Shown here: positions 1 to 10,322 of the stretch, in pieces | How positions within the stretch are numbered: position 1 is the first letter of the stretch | Layout: each line of letters opens with the position of its first letter | Source of the DNA: Notospermus geniculatus | Taxonomy: Eukaryota; Nemertea; Pilidiophora; Heteronemertea; Lineidae | Assembly (NCBI GenBank): GCA_002633025.1 | Contig: NMRB01000910.1 | Location: 74,439-138,438 of the forward strand | Direction: 5' to 3' | DNA length: 64,000 nt | The notes under the pieces: generated by a model | The model's database searches: none | What the model was told of the DNA's origin: nothing | The model's input: the letters and a program-made list of their open reading frames with translations, nothing else | Program-made: the position numbers and the translations under genes

Positions 1-581
1 CTTACCCAGATATCGCCAGCTAGCGTCAAGTTTGCACTGGTGGTAGGTCTTTTATAGCCCATAACCGGTGTAGTCAGTCGAAAGACCATGTTGGCGAGTC
101 TTTTATAGCCCATAACGTGTGTAGTCAATTGAATGATCACACTGTAGCTGAGTCTATTATAGCCCATAACCTGTAAAGTCAAAAGAGCATCACACTGTTT
201 GTGAATCTTATAGCCCATAACCTGTGTAGTTAATCGAAAGACCACACTGTTGATGAGTCATTTATAATATCTGTAGTCAGTCGAAAGATCACGCTGTAGG
301 TGAGTCTAACCCATAACCTGTGTAGTCGATAACAACCAAACTTTAGGTGAATCTTTTATAGCCCATATAACAGGTGAAGCCAGACGATGAGCCGTTTATA
401 TACCACAACAAATGTAGCCAATGAAATGGCCATATTGTAGGTGTGACATTATAGCCCAGAACCAGTGTAGTCAATGGAACGACTTAATCACGCTTGTTGG
501 TGGGTCTATTGTAGCCCACAACCAAAACAGCAGAGTGTATATTAAAATCCATAAACAGTTCAGCCAATCGAACGATCACTA
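1..581. repeat. 51-54 bp minisatellite array
   Basis: About ten diverged monomers carry the core TAGCCCATAACCTGTGTAGT followed by a TCGAAAGACCACACTGT-like block. The TAGCCC anchor recurs at 55, 106, 160, 211, about 308, 359, 452 and 512, giving a 51-54 bp period. The array continues briefly after the MITE at 582-802, which therefore landed inside a monomer. Short ORFs here are periodic by-products, not genes. Confidence 0.85.
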
Positions 582-802
582 TGGGCCGATTTTTTTAAAC
601 GATAGTTAAGGTAAACCTCGGTTTAACCATCGGCTTTTCTGAGAAACCGTGAATTAACCAAAGTAAACATTTTGACATTAGAATGTTTGGCTATCAACGA
701 TTCATAAAATCGAAAAATTCACTTCGATTAACAAAAGGTTTGTCAACGGAGGGTTAATGAAACCCGATGGTTATCTCAGCCATCGTTTAAAAAATCGGCC
801 CA
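582..802. mobile_element. MITE/fold-back inserted in the minisatellite
   Basis: Terminal inverted repeats of about 21 bp: TGGGCCGATTTTTT at the left and its complement ending GGCCCA at the right. Further imperfect complementarity lies inward. No coding capacity. It interrupts a minisatellite monomer. Confidence 0.75.
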
Positions 803-912
803 TTGTAGGATGATCCATCGTACGCCAAGACTGGCGGTGATTTCGGGCCACTTGACCAAGCAGGTGGTTATTCCCACGATCAACGATATTCTTTTTTACT
901 CTTTTTAGTTTT

Positions 913-2115
913 AGCTCACTTGGGGTGAGCTCTTGTCGTGGGTCTGCGTCCGTCGTCGTCGTCGTCGTCCGTCGTCGTCCGTTAGCAGGGCACGTTTCGT
1001 AACCGCTGGAGCTATTGATCTGAAACTTGGTACATATATACCCCTAGGTCAGGTGACCTATGACACCAAGTTTCGGTCCGATTCGACTCTTAGCTTGGCC
1101 ACCAGGTGGCGGAAACCAAAAACACAAAAAGTGCAATAACTCCTGAACTAATGACTAGATCACCTCCAAATTTTTATCATAGGTGTATCTAATGAGGGTA
1201 CATTACATATATAACGGGTTTTTGNNNNNNNNNNNNNNNNNNNNNNNNNNNNNNNNNNNNNNNNNNNNNNNNNNNNNNNNNNNNNNNNNNNNNNNNNNNN
1301 NNNNNNNNNNNNNNNNNNNNNNNNNNNNNNNNNNNNNNNNNNNNNNNNNNNNNNNNNNNNNNNNNNNNNNNNNNNNNNNNNNNNNNNNNNNNNNNNNNNN
1401 NNNNNNNNNNNNNNNNNNNNNNNNNNNNNNNNNNNNNNNNNNNNNNNNNNNNNNNNNNNNNNNNNNNNNNNNNNNNNNNNNNNNNNNNNNNNNNNNNNNN
1501 NNNNNNNNNNNNNNNNNNNNNNNNNNNNNNNNNNNNNNNNNNNNNNNNNNNNNNNNNNNNNNNNNNNNNNNNNNNNNNNNNNNNNNNNNNNNNNNNNNNN
1601 NNNNNNNNNNNNNNNNNNNNNNNNNNNNNNNNNNNNNNNNNNNNNNNNNNNNNNNNNNNNNNNNNNNNNNNNNNNNNNNNNNNNNNNNNNNNNNNNNNNN
1701 NNNNNNNNNNNNNNNNNNNNNNNNNNNNNNNNNNNNNNNNNNNNNNNNNNNNNNNNNNNNNNNNNNNNNNNNNNNNNNNNNNNNNNNNNNNNNNNNNNNN
1801 NNNNNNNNNNNNNNNNNNNNNNNNNNNNNNNNNNNNNNNNNNNNNNNNNNNNNNNNNNNNNNNNNNNNNNNNNNNNNNNNNNNNNNNNNNNNNNNNNNNN
1901 NNNNNNNNGCCCCTGCAGATGACCTTCATGTGCATGTGAAGTTCCGGCCCAATCGGACATCCAATATGGCCGCCAGGTGGTATAAACCCAAAAATCATCA
2001 AAGTCCTACTTGGGAATGACTTGACCCAGATTGCTCATAACTGATATGTACCTCCTTCTGTCATTAGACTATTATGTCCAACCCGGTGAGCACATGGTCC
2101 ATGGACCATTTCATT
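913..2115 (+). mobile_element. Tandem-unit repeat element, family A, copy 1 (contains N-gap)
   Basis: Starts with the short hairpin AGCTCACTTGGGGTGAGCT, followed by a CGTC/GTC triplet tract, then the start of a unit beginning GGCACGTTTCGTAACCGC. It ends with GGTGAGC and the palindrome ATGGTCCATGGACCAT. The middle is a 684-base N-gap. A complete sister copy lies at 34781-35750. No protein is encoded. The hairpin-plus-tandem-core plan resembles non-autonomous Helentron (HINE) or pearl elements, which is an inference. Confidence 0.75.
1225..1908. other. Assembly gap (684 N)
   Basis: Run of N inside the family A element. By comparison with the copy at 34781, the missing bases are probably more of the 292-bp units. 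ORFs drawn across the N run are meaningless. Confidence 0.99.
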
Positions 2116-3050
2116 GTAGCTTATGCCAAGTTGGCAAACGTTAGTAAAAAACTCTGCATCGAAAGTGCAACAGCTTCAGGTCATTCTGGCATAGACTTAT
2201 AACTTTTTAGTTAGATATTACTTAACAACGTGAATGGCAGATTGAAAACAAAAAAAAAACATGCCTACAGGAGGAGTTGTAGGCCTAGTTTCTTTGTCTT
2301 TCATAGATAAATACCCATTGACATTTTAACAGGTATTTTCTTGATTCGCTGCCTTACTTTTTTTAAAGTACGATTCACATCTCGGTGCTGTACTTTTGGG
2401 GTTCCATACAATTCTAGGTAACTGTTTCTGAATGCTGGTGATATCGTCGCCTATAACTCATGAATCTAGAATAATTAATTAATGTTTCCCTTGTTAGGTA
2501 TGCTATTCAATTAATTCACAGTTCTCAAAATCCCACGAATGTACCTACGTTCGTTTCCTAACACAATCATGTTTAGAATTAACAATTACGAATGGTACAG
2601 CGAACCTTGGGATATTTCTCATTCGCAAAACTCATTTATATAATTCTGTAATGATAAACGTGACTCGCGGGGAAAGTTTAGAAAAATGTACTAAGTTTCT
2701 TTCTTGTAACATACGCGTAGTCGTGGTAGTTTGTATTTCAGTAAAATACATAATTTGAATGAGCCAACAAGGTGATGTGTCAATTATCCCTTGTAGATTA
2801 ATATTGGTCTTTTTTAGCAGAAGCTGGGACTCAAAGTAGTTGATAGCTTTTTATTTCTAAATAGACTGCGAGGTTTGGGAGAAGTAAGTCCCATCGACGT
2901 AATGGCTGTTCCTTCGTGAGATAAACTGTAGAAAAATTCCTGGCATGGTATCCGTCACCAGTGCGCATGCTCATTACCTGAATGGGGAAATCCGCTGTGT
3001 CATGATGTACTGTGCCCTCACTTGTTTTGATCACGTACAGTAGTCTCGCT
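2116..3050. other. Unannotated AT-rich DNA
   Basis: No recognisable exon, RNA or repeat structure. A 146-codon frame on the minus strand (2831-3271) has no recognisable domain, and the hairpin at 3051-3131 lies in it, so I do not call it a gene. Confidence 0.5.
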
Positions 3051-3131
3051 ATCCCGCGGTGGTATACGGGGCGGCATTCTGCGGTATGCGGAACGGTGTC
3101 ACCATTCTGCTGGTGATCGCCACCGCGGGGT
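3051..3131. repeat. Short GC-rich inverted repeat
   Basis: CCCGCGGTGG near 3053 pairs with CCACCGCGGG near 3120, with an inner pair GGTGTCACC / GGTGATCGCC. Possibly a degraded small fold-back element. Confidence 0.5.
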
Positions 3132-3437
3132 ATACACGAGACGAACTGGAGGTAAAGCCCACAGCACGCGAGGTCACTTTCTTGCCCACGCCTGCAATTT
3201 TGCTTGCTCGTTGTTACTCCTTCAGAAATTTCAAACCATACCGCTACGTTACCCGCGCTCTGAAAGTGCAAATTATCACTAATAGACGGCGTTTAGCTGT
3301 CCGATCCGGGGAATCTGCCGCCAGTAGGAATATACAGTGTACATTTTGTACACGTATTGCATTGAACCACTTGCAGCTACAATATGGGACGGCTTAACCA
3401 GCCGGCCATGGAGGATATCCTTTATTGATAGCGCGTT

Positions 3438-4098
3438 TATCGCAGGCCGGAGTGGACACAATTCATATTTAATGTCCACATTAATTCCGATTTTATGTCC
3501 ACATTAAATCGCGAATATATGTCCACAATTAATCAACCGATCACAGCTGAGTTTTTAATGTTGATAAAAAATCGCACTACTTATTTAATGTCGAGTTTAG
3601 AATAGAAATCGGGTTTCTAAGGTGGGTTTGTGGGTTTCAGGCTTGGAAACCCGATTTCTATTCTAAAACTTATTTAATGTCCATATAAATTCGTATTTTA
3701 TGTCCATATTAAATCACGAATTAATATCCACATAAAATCGACCAATCACGGATAAGGACTTTTGGACGGACGATCGCTTCCGTCCACAATTCCATCGCTT
3801 CCGTCCTAAAATCCGCGATGGAATTGTGGACGGAAGCGATCGAGAACACTCACATCCGTCCAAAAGTCCTTATCCGTGATTGGTTGATTTTATGTGGATA
3901 TTAATTCGTGATTTAATGGGGACATAAAATACAAATTTATATGGACATTAAATAAGTAGTGCTATTTTATATCCACATTAAAAACTCAACTGTGATTGGG
4001 TGATTAAGTGTGGACATATATTCGTGATTTAATGTGGACATAAAATCGGAATTAATGTGGACATGAAATGTGAATTGTGTCCACTCCGGCCTGCGATA
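3438..4098. mobile_element. 661-bp palindromic fold-back element
   Basis: Almost the whole element is one inverted repeat. The outer ends TATCGCAGGCCGGAGTGG and CCACTCCGGCCTGCGATA are complementary, and the arms consist of repeated TTTAATGTCCACATTAA-like motifs. The centre, near 3805, is a second stem, CGATCGCTTCCGTCC. Mirror-image ORFs on the two arms encode the same peptide start, an artefact of the palindrome. The left arm holds a nested 75-bp hairpin. Confidence 0.9.
3593..3667. mobile_element. 75-bp hairpin inserted in the left arm of the palindrome
   Basis: Arms TTAGAATAGAAATCGGGTTT and complement. It is flanked by the 14-bp direct repeat ACTTATTTAATGTC (3579-3592 and 3668-3681). The right arm of the palindrome (near 3945-3960) has the same sequence without the insert and serves as the empty site. 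Confidence 0.8.
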
Positions 4099-4103
4099 GA
4101 CCG

Positions 4104-4297
4104 GCGCGTACAAAACAACGTATCTTATCCAATCAGAAAGTTTGTTACGGCTGCGTTGGTTAAACCTGTGATGATGGCTTATGATTGGCTCCTTCGTCAA
4201 ACAGCGCCATCTATTGATGATCCTTCATCTTTGGCGCCAATCATGCCAGTGTTTAGTGGGTCTATATGTATGGTCAACTAAACACTGGGGATGAGTG
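4104..4297 (+). repeat. Dispersed repeat K, copy 1
   Basis: Matches 56801-57001 in the same orientation. Shared blocks include CCAATCAGAAAGT, CAAACAGCGCC and TTTGGCGCCAATCATGCCAG. The 661-bp palindrome sits at its left edge; a piece of the left end (GTGTACATTTTGTACACGTA) lies at about 3337-3357. Confidence 0.75.
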
Positions 4298-4304
4298 TAG
4301 CTCG

Positions 4305-4850
4305 TAGTCTCGGACACCCAGCCGTTCAATCACTCCGCAAACTACGTGATATGAACGTCTGGGCCAGACCGACATTTCCACTGTAATACAGTGCATTGTG
4401 GGTAATGCTGTAGAAGGTCACGTGACATAAGATGGTTGCTTCCATGAATGGATTATATTTCACCTCGCAACCTTCCAAAATGTCTGAATCTGGCAATGAA
4501 TCGATTGCTGAAGTGAAACAGCGTACAACTTACTGGAGTTCAATTCTCAGGCTGAAAACTGAGCAGGAATTGTGTATCCATGTGGAAGACGCCGTCGAGA
4601 AATCCCAACCGACGTTTTATGGTCGTCGCCATGATGAGATCACATGATCACTTCTCTTGCCCAATCAGCAGCCGGATTTAGATTTTCAAATGGGAGGAAT
4701 CGGCGGATGAGAATGAATGACTAGCTCTGTCCTAGATTAGCCAATCAGCGACGGGTGTTGAAATAAAATCACCGTCACAACAGAATCGTCGCTCTGTCCC
4801 AGACCCTCGTATATGCTATGCATTATACAGGGTCTGGGCGCCCGAGACTA
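4305..4850. mobile_element. MITE with 9-bp target duplication (Mutator-like), copy 1
   Basis: Ends TAGTCTCGG and CCGAGACTA. It is flanked by the perfect 9-bp direct repeat TGTAGCTCG at 4296-4304 and 4851-4859. The interior around 4530-4750 is repeated in inverse orientation in the copy at 11671-12202. A 9-bp duplication fits MULE/Mutator better than hAT (8 bp). Non-coding. Confidence 0.85.
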
Positions 4851-5297
4851 TGTAGCTCGTTGTTAGCAAGACGCGTTGATTTTTACCGGACACGGAAAAA
4901 TAACTGTTTCTCGTTGCTTGTTACTGCAATGAGCAAAAATTGCCTCGTGTGATGCGGGTTTTAAATATCCGGTAGGAAAATAATTTATAGCCCAATATTG
5001 TTACAGATATGCAGAGGGAAATTGTTAATGTCCAAAGGGAAAGAAACATGATATATTGTTATGAATTGAGCGTTTCAAATATTGCTTCTTTTGCAGATGG
5101 TTATAGTAAAAATACAACCTCTTCTGTCATCACCTGCAGCGTATACACATCAACAAAAAAATCACTGCTTCTGATTTCCAATATTTCTTATAGAAGCAGG
5201 TGTTCTCTTTTCACCGGCAGTCTGTCATACTCTTAGTTTATTTTAGAAAAAAACGTTTTCAAAGAACACCAGATGTGTGCTGCTTTCAGAATTTACA
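4851..5297. other. Unannotated DNA
   Basis: No gene, RNA or clear repeat structure seen beyond the target duplication at its left edge. Confidence 0.5.
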
Positions 5298-5359
5298 TAC
5301 TGTATTCCTTGCAATAAGTGGCCGCGGCGGGAAACCGAATTCACGCGAGATCATTGATT

Positions 5360-5565
5360 ATACTCTCTATCCGGAAGTTTAAGACCAGACAATGGGGAAC
5401 TTCTAGGCCCGCCCAACTCGCATTCACCCTAGTAAAAAGCCTATTGTACAATTTGGTAAATCAACCCCAAGCTCTACTCGACGGCGCTGAAGTGAATGGT
5501 TGATGAACATGAATTGACTGGTTGGGGCGGAGCACTCTGGTCTTAAAATTCCGGATAGAGAGTAT
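5360..5565. mobile_element. MITE with TACTCTCTATCCGG ends
   Basis: Left end ATACTCTCTATCCGG and right end CCGGATAGAGAGTAT are complementary, with a further pair AAGACCAGA / CTCTGGTCTT inside. About 205 bp; TA boundaries suggest a TA target site. Confidence 0.8.
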
Positions 5566-5568
5566 GTT

Positions 5569-5717
5569 GGACCGTATGCACCAAACGTAGATTATCTTGA
5601 ACTCAGGTTGAGCCACAACTTTTCAGTTGTTCAGGTTTGCCAGGGCATGATGTGACAATGGAAAAGTTGTGGCTCAACCCGAGTTCAAGATAATCTTCGT
5701 TTGGTGCATATGGCCCG
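5569..5717. mobile_element. 149-bp hairpin MITE
   Basis: Arms of about 50 bp (TATGCACCAAACG, AGATTATCTTGAACTC, GGTTGAGCCACAAC) pair almost perfectly around a short loop. No coding potential. Confidence 0.85.
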
Positions 5718-5784
5718 TTGGGTTGGAAAACGTATGTAGAAACCACGGATAAATGAAACATGACGTCTGGTGGCAATGGCTATT

Positions 5785-6033
5785 AGGGCCGTTTAGACGA
5801 CGAGCCAAAAAACACATTCAGATTCGATCCGATTGGATCCGATCGACCAGCATCGGGTCTCGTTTGCGTTTAGACGAGATTTGAATGTTGTCTAATGCGG
5901 TCCGATGTGCATTCGGGACCATTTTAAATCCACATTGGACCGCATTGGGTAGCGTTTACACGCAAGAGTTTTGAACCACAATCGGATTCGATCAGATCGC
6001 ATGTGGATTTCTGCCTGTGGTCTAAACGGCCCT
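5785..6033. mobile_element. MITE with AGGGCCGTTTAGAC ends, copy 1
   Basis: TIRs AGGGCCGTTTAGAC and GTCTAAACGGCCCT, with subterminal CGGATTCGATC and CCACATTGGACCGCATTG motifs. A second copy is at 53652-54092. Confidence 0.85.
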
Positions 6034-6150
6034 ATTGTCTGATTTCCAGGCCTAGTTCCTTCATGAATTGCTGTAATTTTGTTCATGTTTCTTTCGTTGT
6101 AAATGAAGTAACACCTGGTCTCTTTTCTGTTACGCACGTCTGGTATGTCC

Positions 6151-6211
6151 ATTACGACACCAACTCAAAATCAGGCCTATCATAGGCCTGATTTTGAGTT
6201 GGTGTCGTAAT
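6151..6211. repeat. Perfect 61-bp palindrome
   Basis: A 30-bp arm beginning ATTACGACACCAAC is followed after one base by its exact complement. Either a very young miniature fold-back or a read or assembly artefact. Confidence 0.9.
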
Positions 6212-6475
6212 GAAGTTTTGAACTCCCCATTGACTACCGAACCCGACATGGTGTATATAGGCTATAATCAATGATCTCGCGTGAATTCGGTTTCCCGCCG
6301 CGGCCACTTATTGAAGGGAATAGGATACAGTATATCAGCGTTACACTCCTGAACATAATCATAATGTTCCATACTCTTTTTCTTTTAGGATGCACCAGGA
6401 ACTGCGAGAATAGGTGAGTAGAGCGATTAAGAGTGGGCAATGGAAACATCGTCGCCTGACACCTCTGATGTCCAG

Positions 6476-6630
6476 GTGTGACAGGAATCAAAGTCACCCT
6501 GGAATCAAAGTCCGGACTTGTTGTTCAGCGAGGGATTAGAATATATGGCTATAGAGACCATGACCATTCGAATATAACCCTACAATTGTTTGGCGGACTT
6601 GCATTCCTAGGACATTGATTCCTGTCACAC
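6476..6630. mobile_element. 155-bp MITE with GTGTGACAGGAATCAA ends
   Basis: The left end GTGTGACAGGAATCAA pairs with TTGATTCCTGTCACAC at the right. Related sequence recurs at 48643-48745 and 53501-54175 (GCGGACTTGCATTCCT, ATATGGCTA blocks). Confidence 0.8.
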
Positions 6631-6960
6631 TTTGTGCGATTCTCGGTGTAATGTTTTTCACTGTTCCTCACACTGTACTTCTGTTTTTTTCTGTAAAGAC
6701 ACTGTATTTCTGTAAAAAAACACTGCTTTGTAGACATGTAAGAAACCTCACTGGGAATCAGTTGTACGCTTGACAACGACCAGGGAACACTGGTGGAAAC
6801 GTCGTGTTAAATGATCTCGAAAGAGTAACCCAAAAATTTGATTACTTATTTGAAAACCTTTCTAAAAATGCCATTCAAGAGTTCATAAGCTACGAATATG
6901 TGTGGAGCTATGGAGTTTACTGACGCACAATGTGTAAATGTCGTCTAAAAAAGTGCACCC
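6631..6960. other. Unannotated DNA
   Basis: Contains short TTTCTGTAAA repeats near 6680-6720 but no gene or defined element. Confidence 0.5.
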
Positions 6961-7110
6961 AGGTTACAGGGTTAGGATGGTTAGCGGTGACGGTTATGGT
7001 CAGGACTAGGTTTAGGATTAGAGGAGGGGTCAGTGACAAGGGTTGAGGGTCAGGGTTGGGGTTAGGGTTAGGGCTTGGGCTAGGAGTTAGCGTGTAGGAT
7101 CAGGACTGGA
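6961..7110. repeat. Interstitial telomere-like tract (degenerate TTAGGG)
   Basis: Many GGTTAGGGTTAGGG-like words degenerate into GGGTCAGGG and GGGCTTGGGC. TTAGGG is the telomere unit of deuterostomes and many other metazoans. A second tract in the opposite orientation lies at 63578-63640. Confidence 0.7.
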
Positions 7111-7640
7111 CGACATTCACCCATTTACTTTATTGACTACAGCACACGAAGTAGTTCAGAAAGAAATATTCTAAATTGGTTTAGTATTAGCAGAACTGGA
7201 GGCAAGATTCAAACAAAACATGACAAATAGCATGATTGTGTGGAACGTTCTTCACCTTTCTTCATCTTAATTATCTCTAATTGATATTAATGACGCCGTC
7301 ACGCGAAGGAAATTACAACCCAAAAAACCGTCGCAGTTTCGCTAATGCACCTTCTGACAATGAACCAAAGTTTAATTCTTAATTAGAGACTTTTTATTAT
7401 CGTTATTTCAATTCATCTGATGATTTCTGAGCCGTTCCGCCATTTGCTCTAATAATGTGAAATGTTTTGCTGCTGATGTAATGCTTTGACAACGTCGGTG
7501 TAATGTTTTGCAGCCGTTGTAATCTTTTTCATTAGCCTCAATCTCCTGTTTGTCAAAACTACGTCATTTTATCTCAGAAAAAGGCAACTAGAATCAAATT
7601 CAACACCTGCAGGTCTTATTTGTGTTATTGACTTATTTTC

Positions 7641-8358
7641 AGTGGAACCTCGGTTAGTGGACCACCCACGGGACTAGAGGAAGTGGTCCACATAGGTGAG
7701 GTGGTCCCGTCACCAAAATTGTGAGACCAAATGTGAAATATATGACAGTGTATTCCTGCCAAAACTTAAGGACACTGTTGAATAAAAGGGCGGTTTAGAA
7801 CTCAAACGGTAAACGTCAACGTTAACGATAACATTACTTTCATGCAATATAAAATCTGGTAAACGTGTATTATGAAAAATAACGTTGTCGGAAAGTTTAC
7901 GTTTATCGTTTGACTTCTAAACCTCCCTAATAACAGAAAACAATCCTGACGGCAACAACGGTTCGCTGGCTAGAAATTATTTATCAGTTCTCCCGGCACC
8001 TGTACTCCAGACACACCGTCACTGGATTGTACCGCCTGGTTTCCTAACCTGGTTTCCAGGTGATGCTGATTTTTGTGCACTCACAGTCGTACGCCTCGTA
8101 GAGCGGGTTGGGGACGAGTTTGGGATTTGAAGTTTCTAGGAACGTGTGGGTTAGTTAACTCCTGAAAACTTCTAGAATGAAATTCAGGTGGAATTTTGTT
8201 ATTTCTGTATTAACACCTGGTGCAGTCTTTATGATTCATTTTAAATCTTTGTAACCCAGTGAGTTTGACCTTATTTCTCAGCCCCGTTTTTCACTTGGGT
8301 CTGCTTTTACTTTTCAGAAAGCCTTCAAGATGCCGGCAGTAAAAAATGAGGTTCCACT
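7641..8358. mobile_element. Possible Tc1/mariner- or Tigger-type non-autonomous element
   Basis: Short inverted ends AGTGGAACCTC (7641-7651) and GAGGTTCCACT (8348-8358), with GGTTAGTGGACCACC near the left end, a style common in IS630/Tc1/pogo elements. No transposase frame. A MITE at 7798-7927 is nested. The TIRs are short, so this is tentative. Confidence 0.4.
7798..7927. mobile_element. MITE of the GGGAGGTTTAGAA family, copy 1
   Basis: Ends GGGCGGTTTAGAACTCAAACG-like and complementary CTTCTAAACCTCCC; the interior contains AATATAAAATCTGGT and AATAACGTTGTCG. Other copies are at 38520-38667 and 52687-52828. Confidence 0.85.
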
Positions 8359-9410
8359 CACAGCACCGTGAGGATTTATAAGCTGCAAATGCGTGGAGGA
8401 CCCACGGGTCATAGCATCATCTCACTGTCGGATCGCCTACGCCCGATTGGGCGGAACAACTCGACCGCAACGAATGAATCGGCCGATTGAGCGCTTTAGC
8501 TAGGCGATATAATGCTCTAATATGGTACGGATTGAGGATTGATCTCTCCAGCACAATAAGTGAAGTAGCCCGGATCTGTTGCAGAGAACGCTTGACAACT
8601 TTTCCGAGTTAGGTCTGAATGCATCTAGTCTTGGATTATAGTTGGATGTAACAAACTCAATTCTGGATCATAAAAGCTCAATTCTAGTTACACTGGTGTA
8701 AAAAATTCGCTCCGGATTTCAGGTCTTTAGGATTCGCCAGTTTTATTAAGAAAATTTAAAAATCGATATCAGTTTTGCTGATAATGAAAAATTGAGTAGC
8801 AACTTCGAGTTTTGGGACAAAAATCGGAGCGAGAATCTCGGGAAGTATTTGCTTCTGAAATAGTTTTTCCTAATCCTTGCCTGACGTCCAGACTCCTAAA
8901 CATGCGTGGAATAGTCTTCCAATCTTAACTGAATTAACGGATATTTGGTACAGGAAGTGTTTTCACATTAAAAAGAATAGGGAAGTGTGGTCAATCTCCG
9001 TTTCGTATTATAAAAAAAAATCTCCTCAAAACTGGTTGTCACCGGATCAGTGATATAAAAAAAAATGCCGGATGTCGTCAAGTTCCTTCCCTATCTCTGA
9101 TCGTCACCGCTATGGTGACAAATTCCGACCAATCGCGTCACTTATCTGAGTCACATGTTTGGAATATCATTCAGCATTTTAGGATCAATCGGGTGAATAA
9201 ATTATGCAAATCGGATGCGTCTACACCTTATGACGTATGGCTCCGTATAGGACAGGGACAAGCAGCGAATCAGATCCGGTACCACACGAAAAATATGGTA
9301 CTAAATACGAAATACCCGGATCACAGGATGTAGCCTCCTTAGGACAGCCGCTGATACGCATCCAAAACTCGCTTCAGCCGCAGTTTCGGATTCGGCGGCC
9401 GAGAGCCGAG
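8359..9410 (+). other. Upstream region / 5' UTR candidate of the D2-like receptor
   Basis: No clear mobile element. It precedes the receptor start codon, so promoter and 5' untranslated sequence are expected here or further left. I see no convincing TATA box or initiator, and no upstream coding exon. Open frame continues upstream of the proposed ATG to 9237 but reads as non-conserved sequence. Confidence 0.4.
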
Positions 9411-9842
9411 ATGGTTCTGAATTTGACAAATATTACGGGTGGACCAAAAACCAACACCAGCCCGACAACTGCCGTGCCGGGCTACATAAACGGGTTAATG
9501 GTGGACCCGAGTCTCGCGTTAGGGCTTGACACGAACGACACCATTTCGTCAGGAAACTACACCATCTATGACAACATTACAATTTGTGATTGGAACGATA
9601 CGTCGTGTGTAAACACCACAAACAACACAAGCACGTCACCGGAACCGGAATTAGAGCGCCGATATTGGGCGTTGATACTTCTGCTTTTTCCAGTTTTCAC
9701 GATATTTGGGAATGTATTAGTCGTTTTGAGTGTATATAGGGAAAGAACTTTGCAGACCGTGACAAATTATTTTATAGTCTCACTTGCAATCGCCGACATC
9801 TTCGTTGCCTCCCTTGTTATGCCAATAGCCATATATTTTGAG
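9411..9842 (+). CDS. D2-like dopamine receptor (class A GPCR), first coding exon only
   Basis: 144 codons from ATG at 9411 (context GCCGAGATGG) to GAG at 9842, followed by the consensus donor GTAAGT, phase 0. Residues 1-82 form a serine/threonine/asparagine-rich extracellular tail with about ten N-glycosylation sequons (for example NLT, NIT, NDT, NYT). TM1 follows (roughly [20 protein letters not shown], with the GN motif), then the intracellular loop [11 protein letters not shown] and TM2 with SLAIAD (Asp2.50) and VMPIAIYFE. The [17 protein letters not shown] stretch and the exon end just after YFE match D2-type dopamine receptors, whose vertebrate genes have an intron at the corresponding site. 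As an aminergic receptor it would couple to Gi. TM3-TM7 are missing, so another D2-related amine receptor cannot be excluded. The frame is open upstream to 9237, but the receptor-like part begins at 9411. Confidence 0.85.
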
Positions 9843-9848
9843 GTAAGT
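9843..9848 (+). other. Splice donor, start of the receptor's first coding intron
   Basis: TTTGAG|GTAAGT is a full consensus donor directly after TM2. The frame remains open past it to 10052, but that reading runs into a MITE and loses GPCR character, so the intron starts here. No downstream receptor exon (DRY, CWxP or NPxxY region) was recognised in the rest of the window. Confidence 0.85.
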
Positions 9849-9902
9849 ACTCTTTATTTCTATTCTATGTCATTCATCATTCAAATGCACATAATAAAAA
9901 TA

Positions 9903-10322
9903 GGGTGTGTTTCAAAAATGTTCCGCCCGACACCAGGAAATTTTTACCATCCTTTTGTCTACTGGTTAACGAAAGGCTGTTTCTTGAAACTCTACAATAT
10001 TCATGTCAGATCTACGTATCATGGTGCTCTAAATTATGGCACTGCAAACTAATTGATCTATTAACCCTTTAAAGTCTGACAGCAGCAAGTGGTTTTGGTG
10101 TCGGACGGAACGATAGATTTTGCTGGTAAGCTCAATATTTTTTGATACCCTCCTTCAAATGAGTGTACACCGTACATCCCAGATGGAGAAACTAATACTT
10201 AAAGGTCTACATTATCAAATACTACATTTGATTTTTGGAAAATCAATGGCACAAATCTTTGTGATCGTTTCAAAGTTAAATTTTGCCCCATTTTCTTGGG
10301 TGATCAATTTTGAAACACACCC
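9903..10322. mobile_element. MITE with GGGTGTGTTTCAAAA ends (in intron)
   Basis: Left GGGTGTGTTTCAAAA and right TTTTGAAACACACCC are complementary. About 420 bp, no coding capacity. It abuts the next MITE. Confidence 0.8.

Larger units (their letters stand above)
5298..6332. mobile_element. Composite region bounded by 65-bp inverted repeats
   Basis: Left arm 5298-5362 and right arm 6263-6332 are near-perfect complements, including GTGGCCGCGGCGGGAAACCG. Between them lie at least four smaller elements, listed separately. The arms may be the TIRs of an older element swollen by insertions, or two inverted copies of one repeat. Confidence 0.6.

Noticed and set aside
1160-2019. Long frames across the first N-gap
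   Set aside because: They consist almost wholly of N translated as X.
2831-3271. 146-codon minus-strand frame
   Set aside because: Contains an inverted repeat and has no recognisable similarity; could at most be a decayed element ORF.
3279-4281. Two similar peptides starting MDIKYELCPLRPAI / MDMKCELCPLRPAI on opposite strands
   Set aside because: They are the two arms of the 661-bp palindrome read outward, not a gene family.
4305-4850. hAT assignment for the TAGTCTCGG MITE
   Set aside because: hAT makes 8-bp duplications; both copies show a clean 9-bp duplication.
9237-9410. Upstream extension of the receptor frame by 58 codons
   Set aside because: Basic, non-conserved-looking sequence before a good ATG at 9411; an N-terminus starting at 9411 gives a typical GPCR tail. 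A signal peptide is not evident in either version.
9843-10052. Frame continuing past the donor site of the receptor exon
   Set aside because: After YFE the next residues lose TM/loop character and enter a MITE; GTAAGT marks the exon end.
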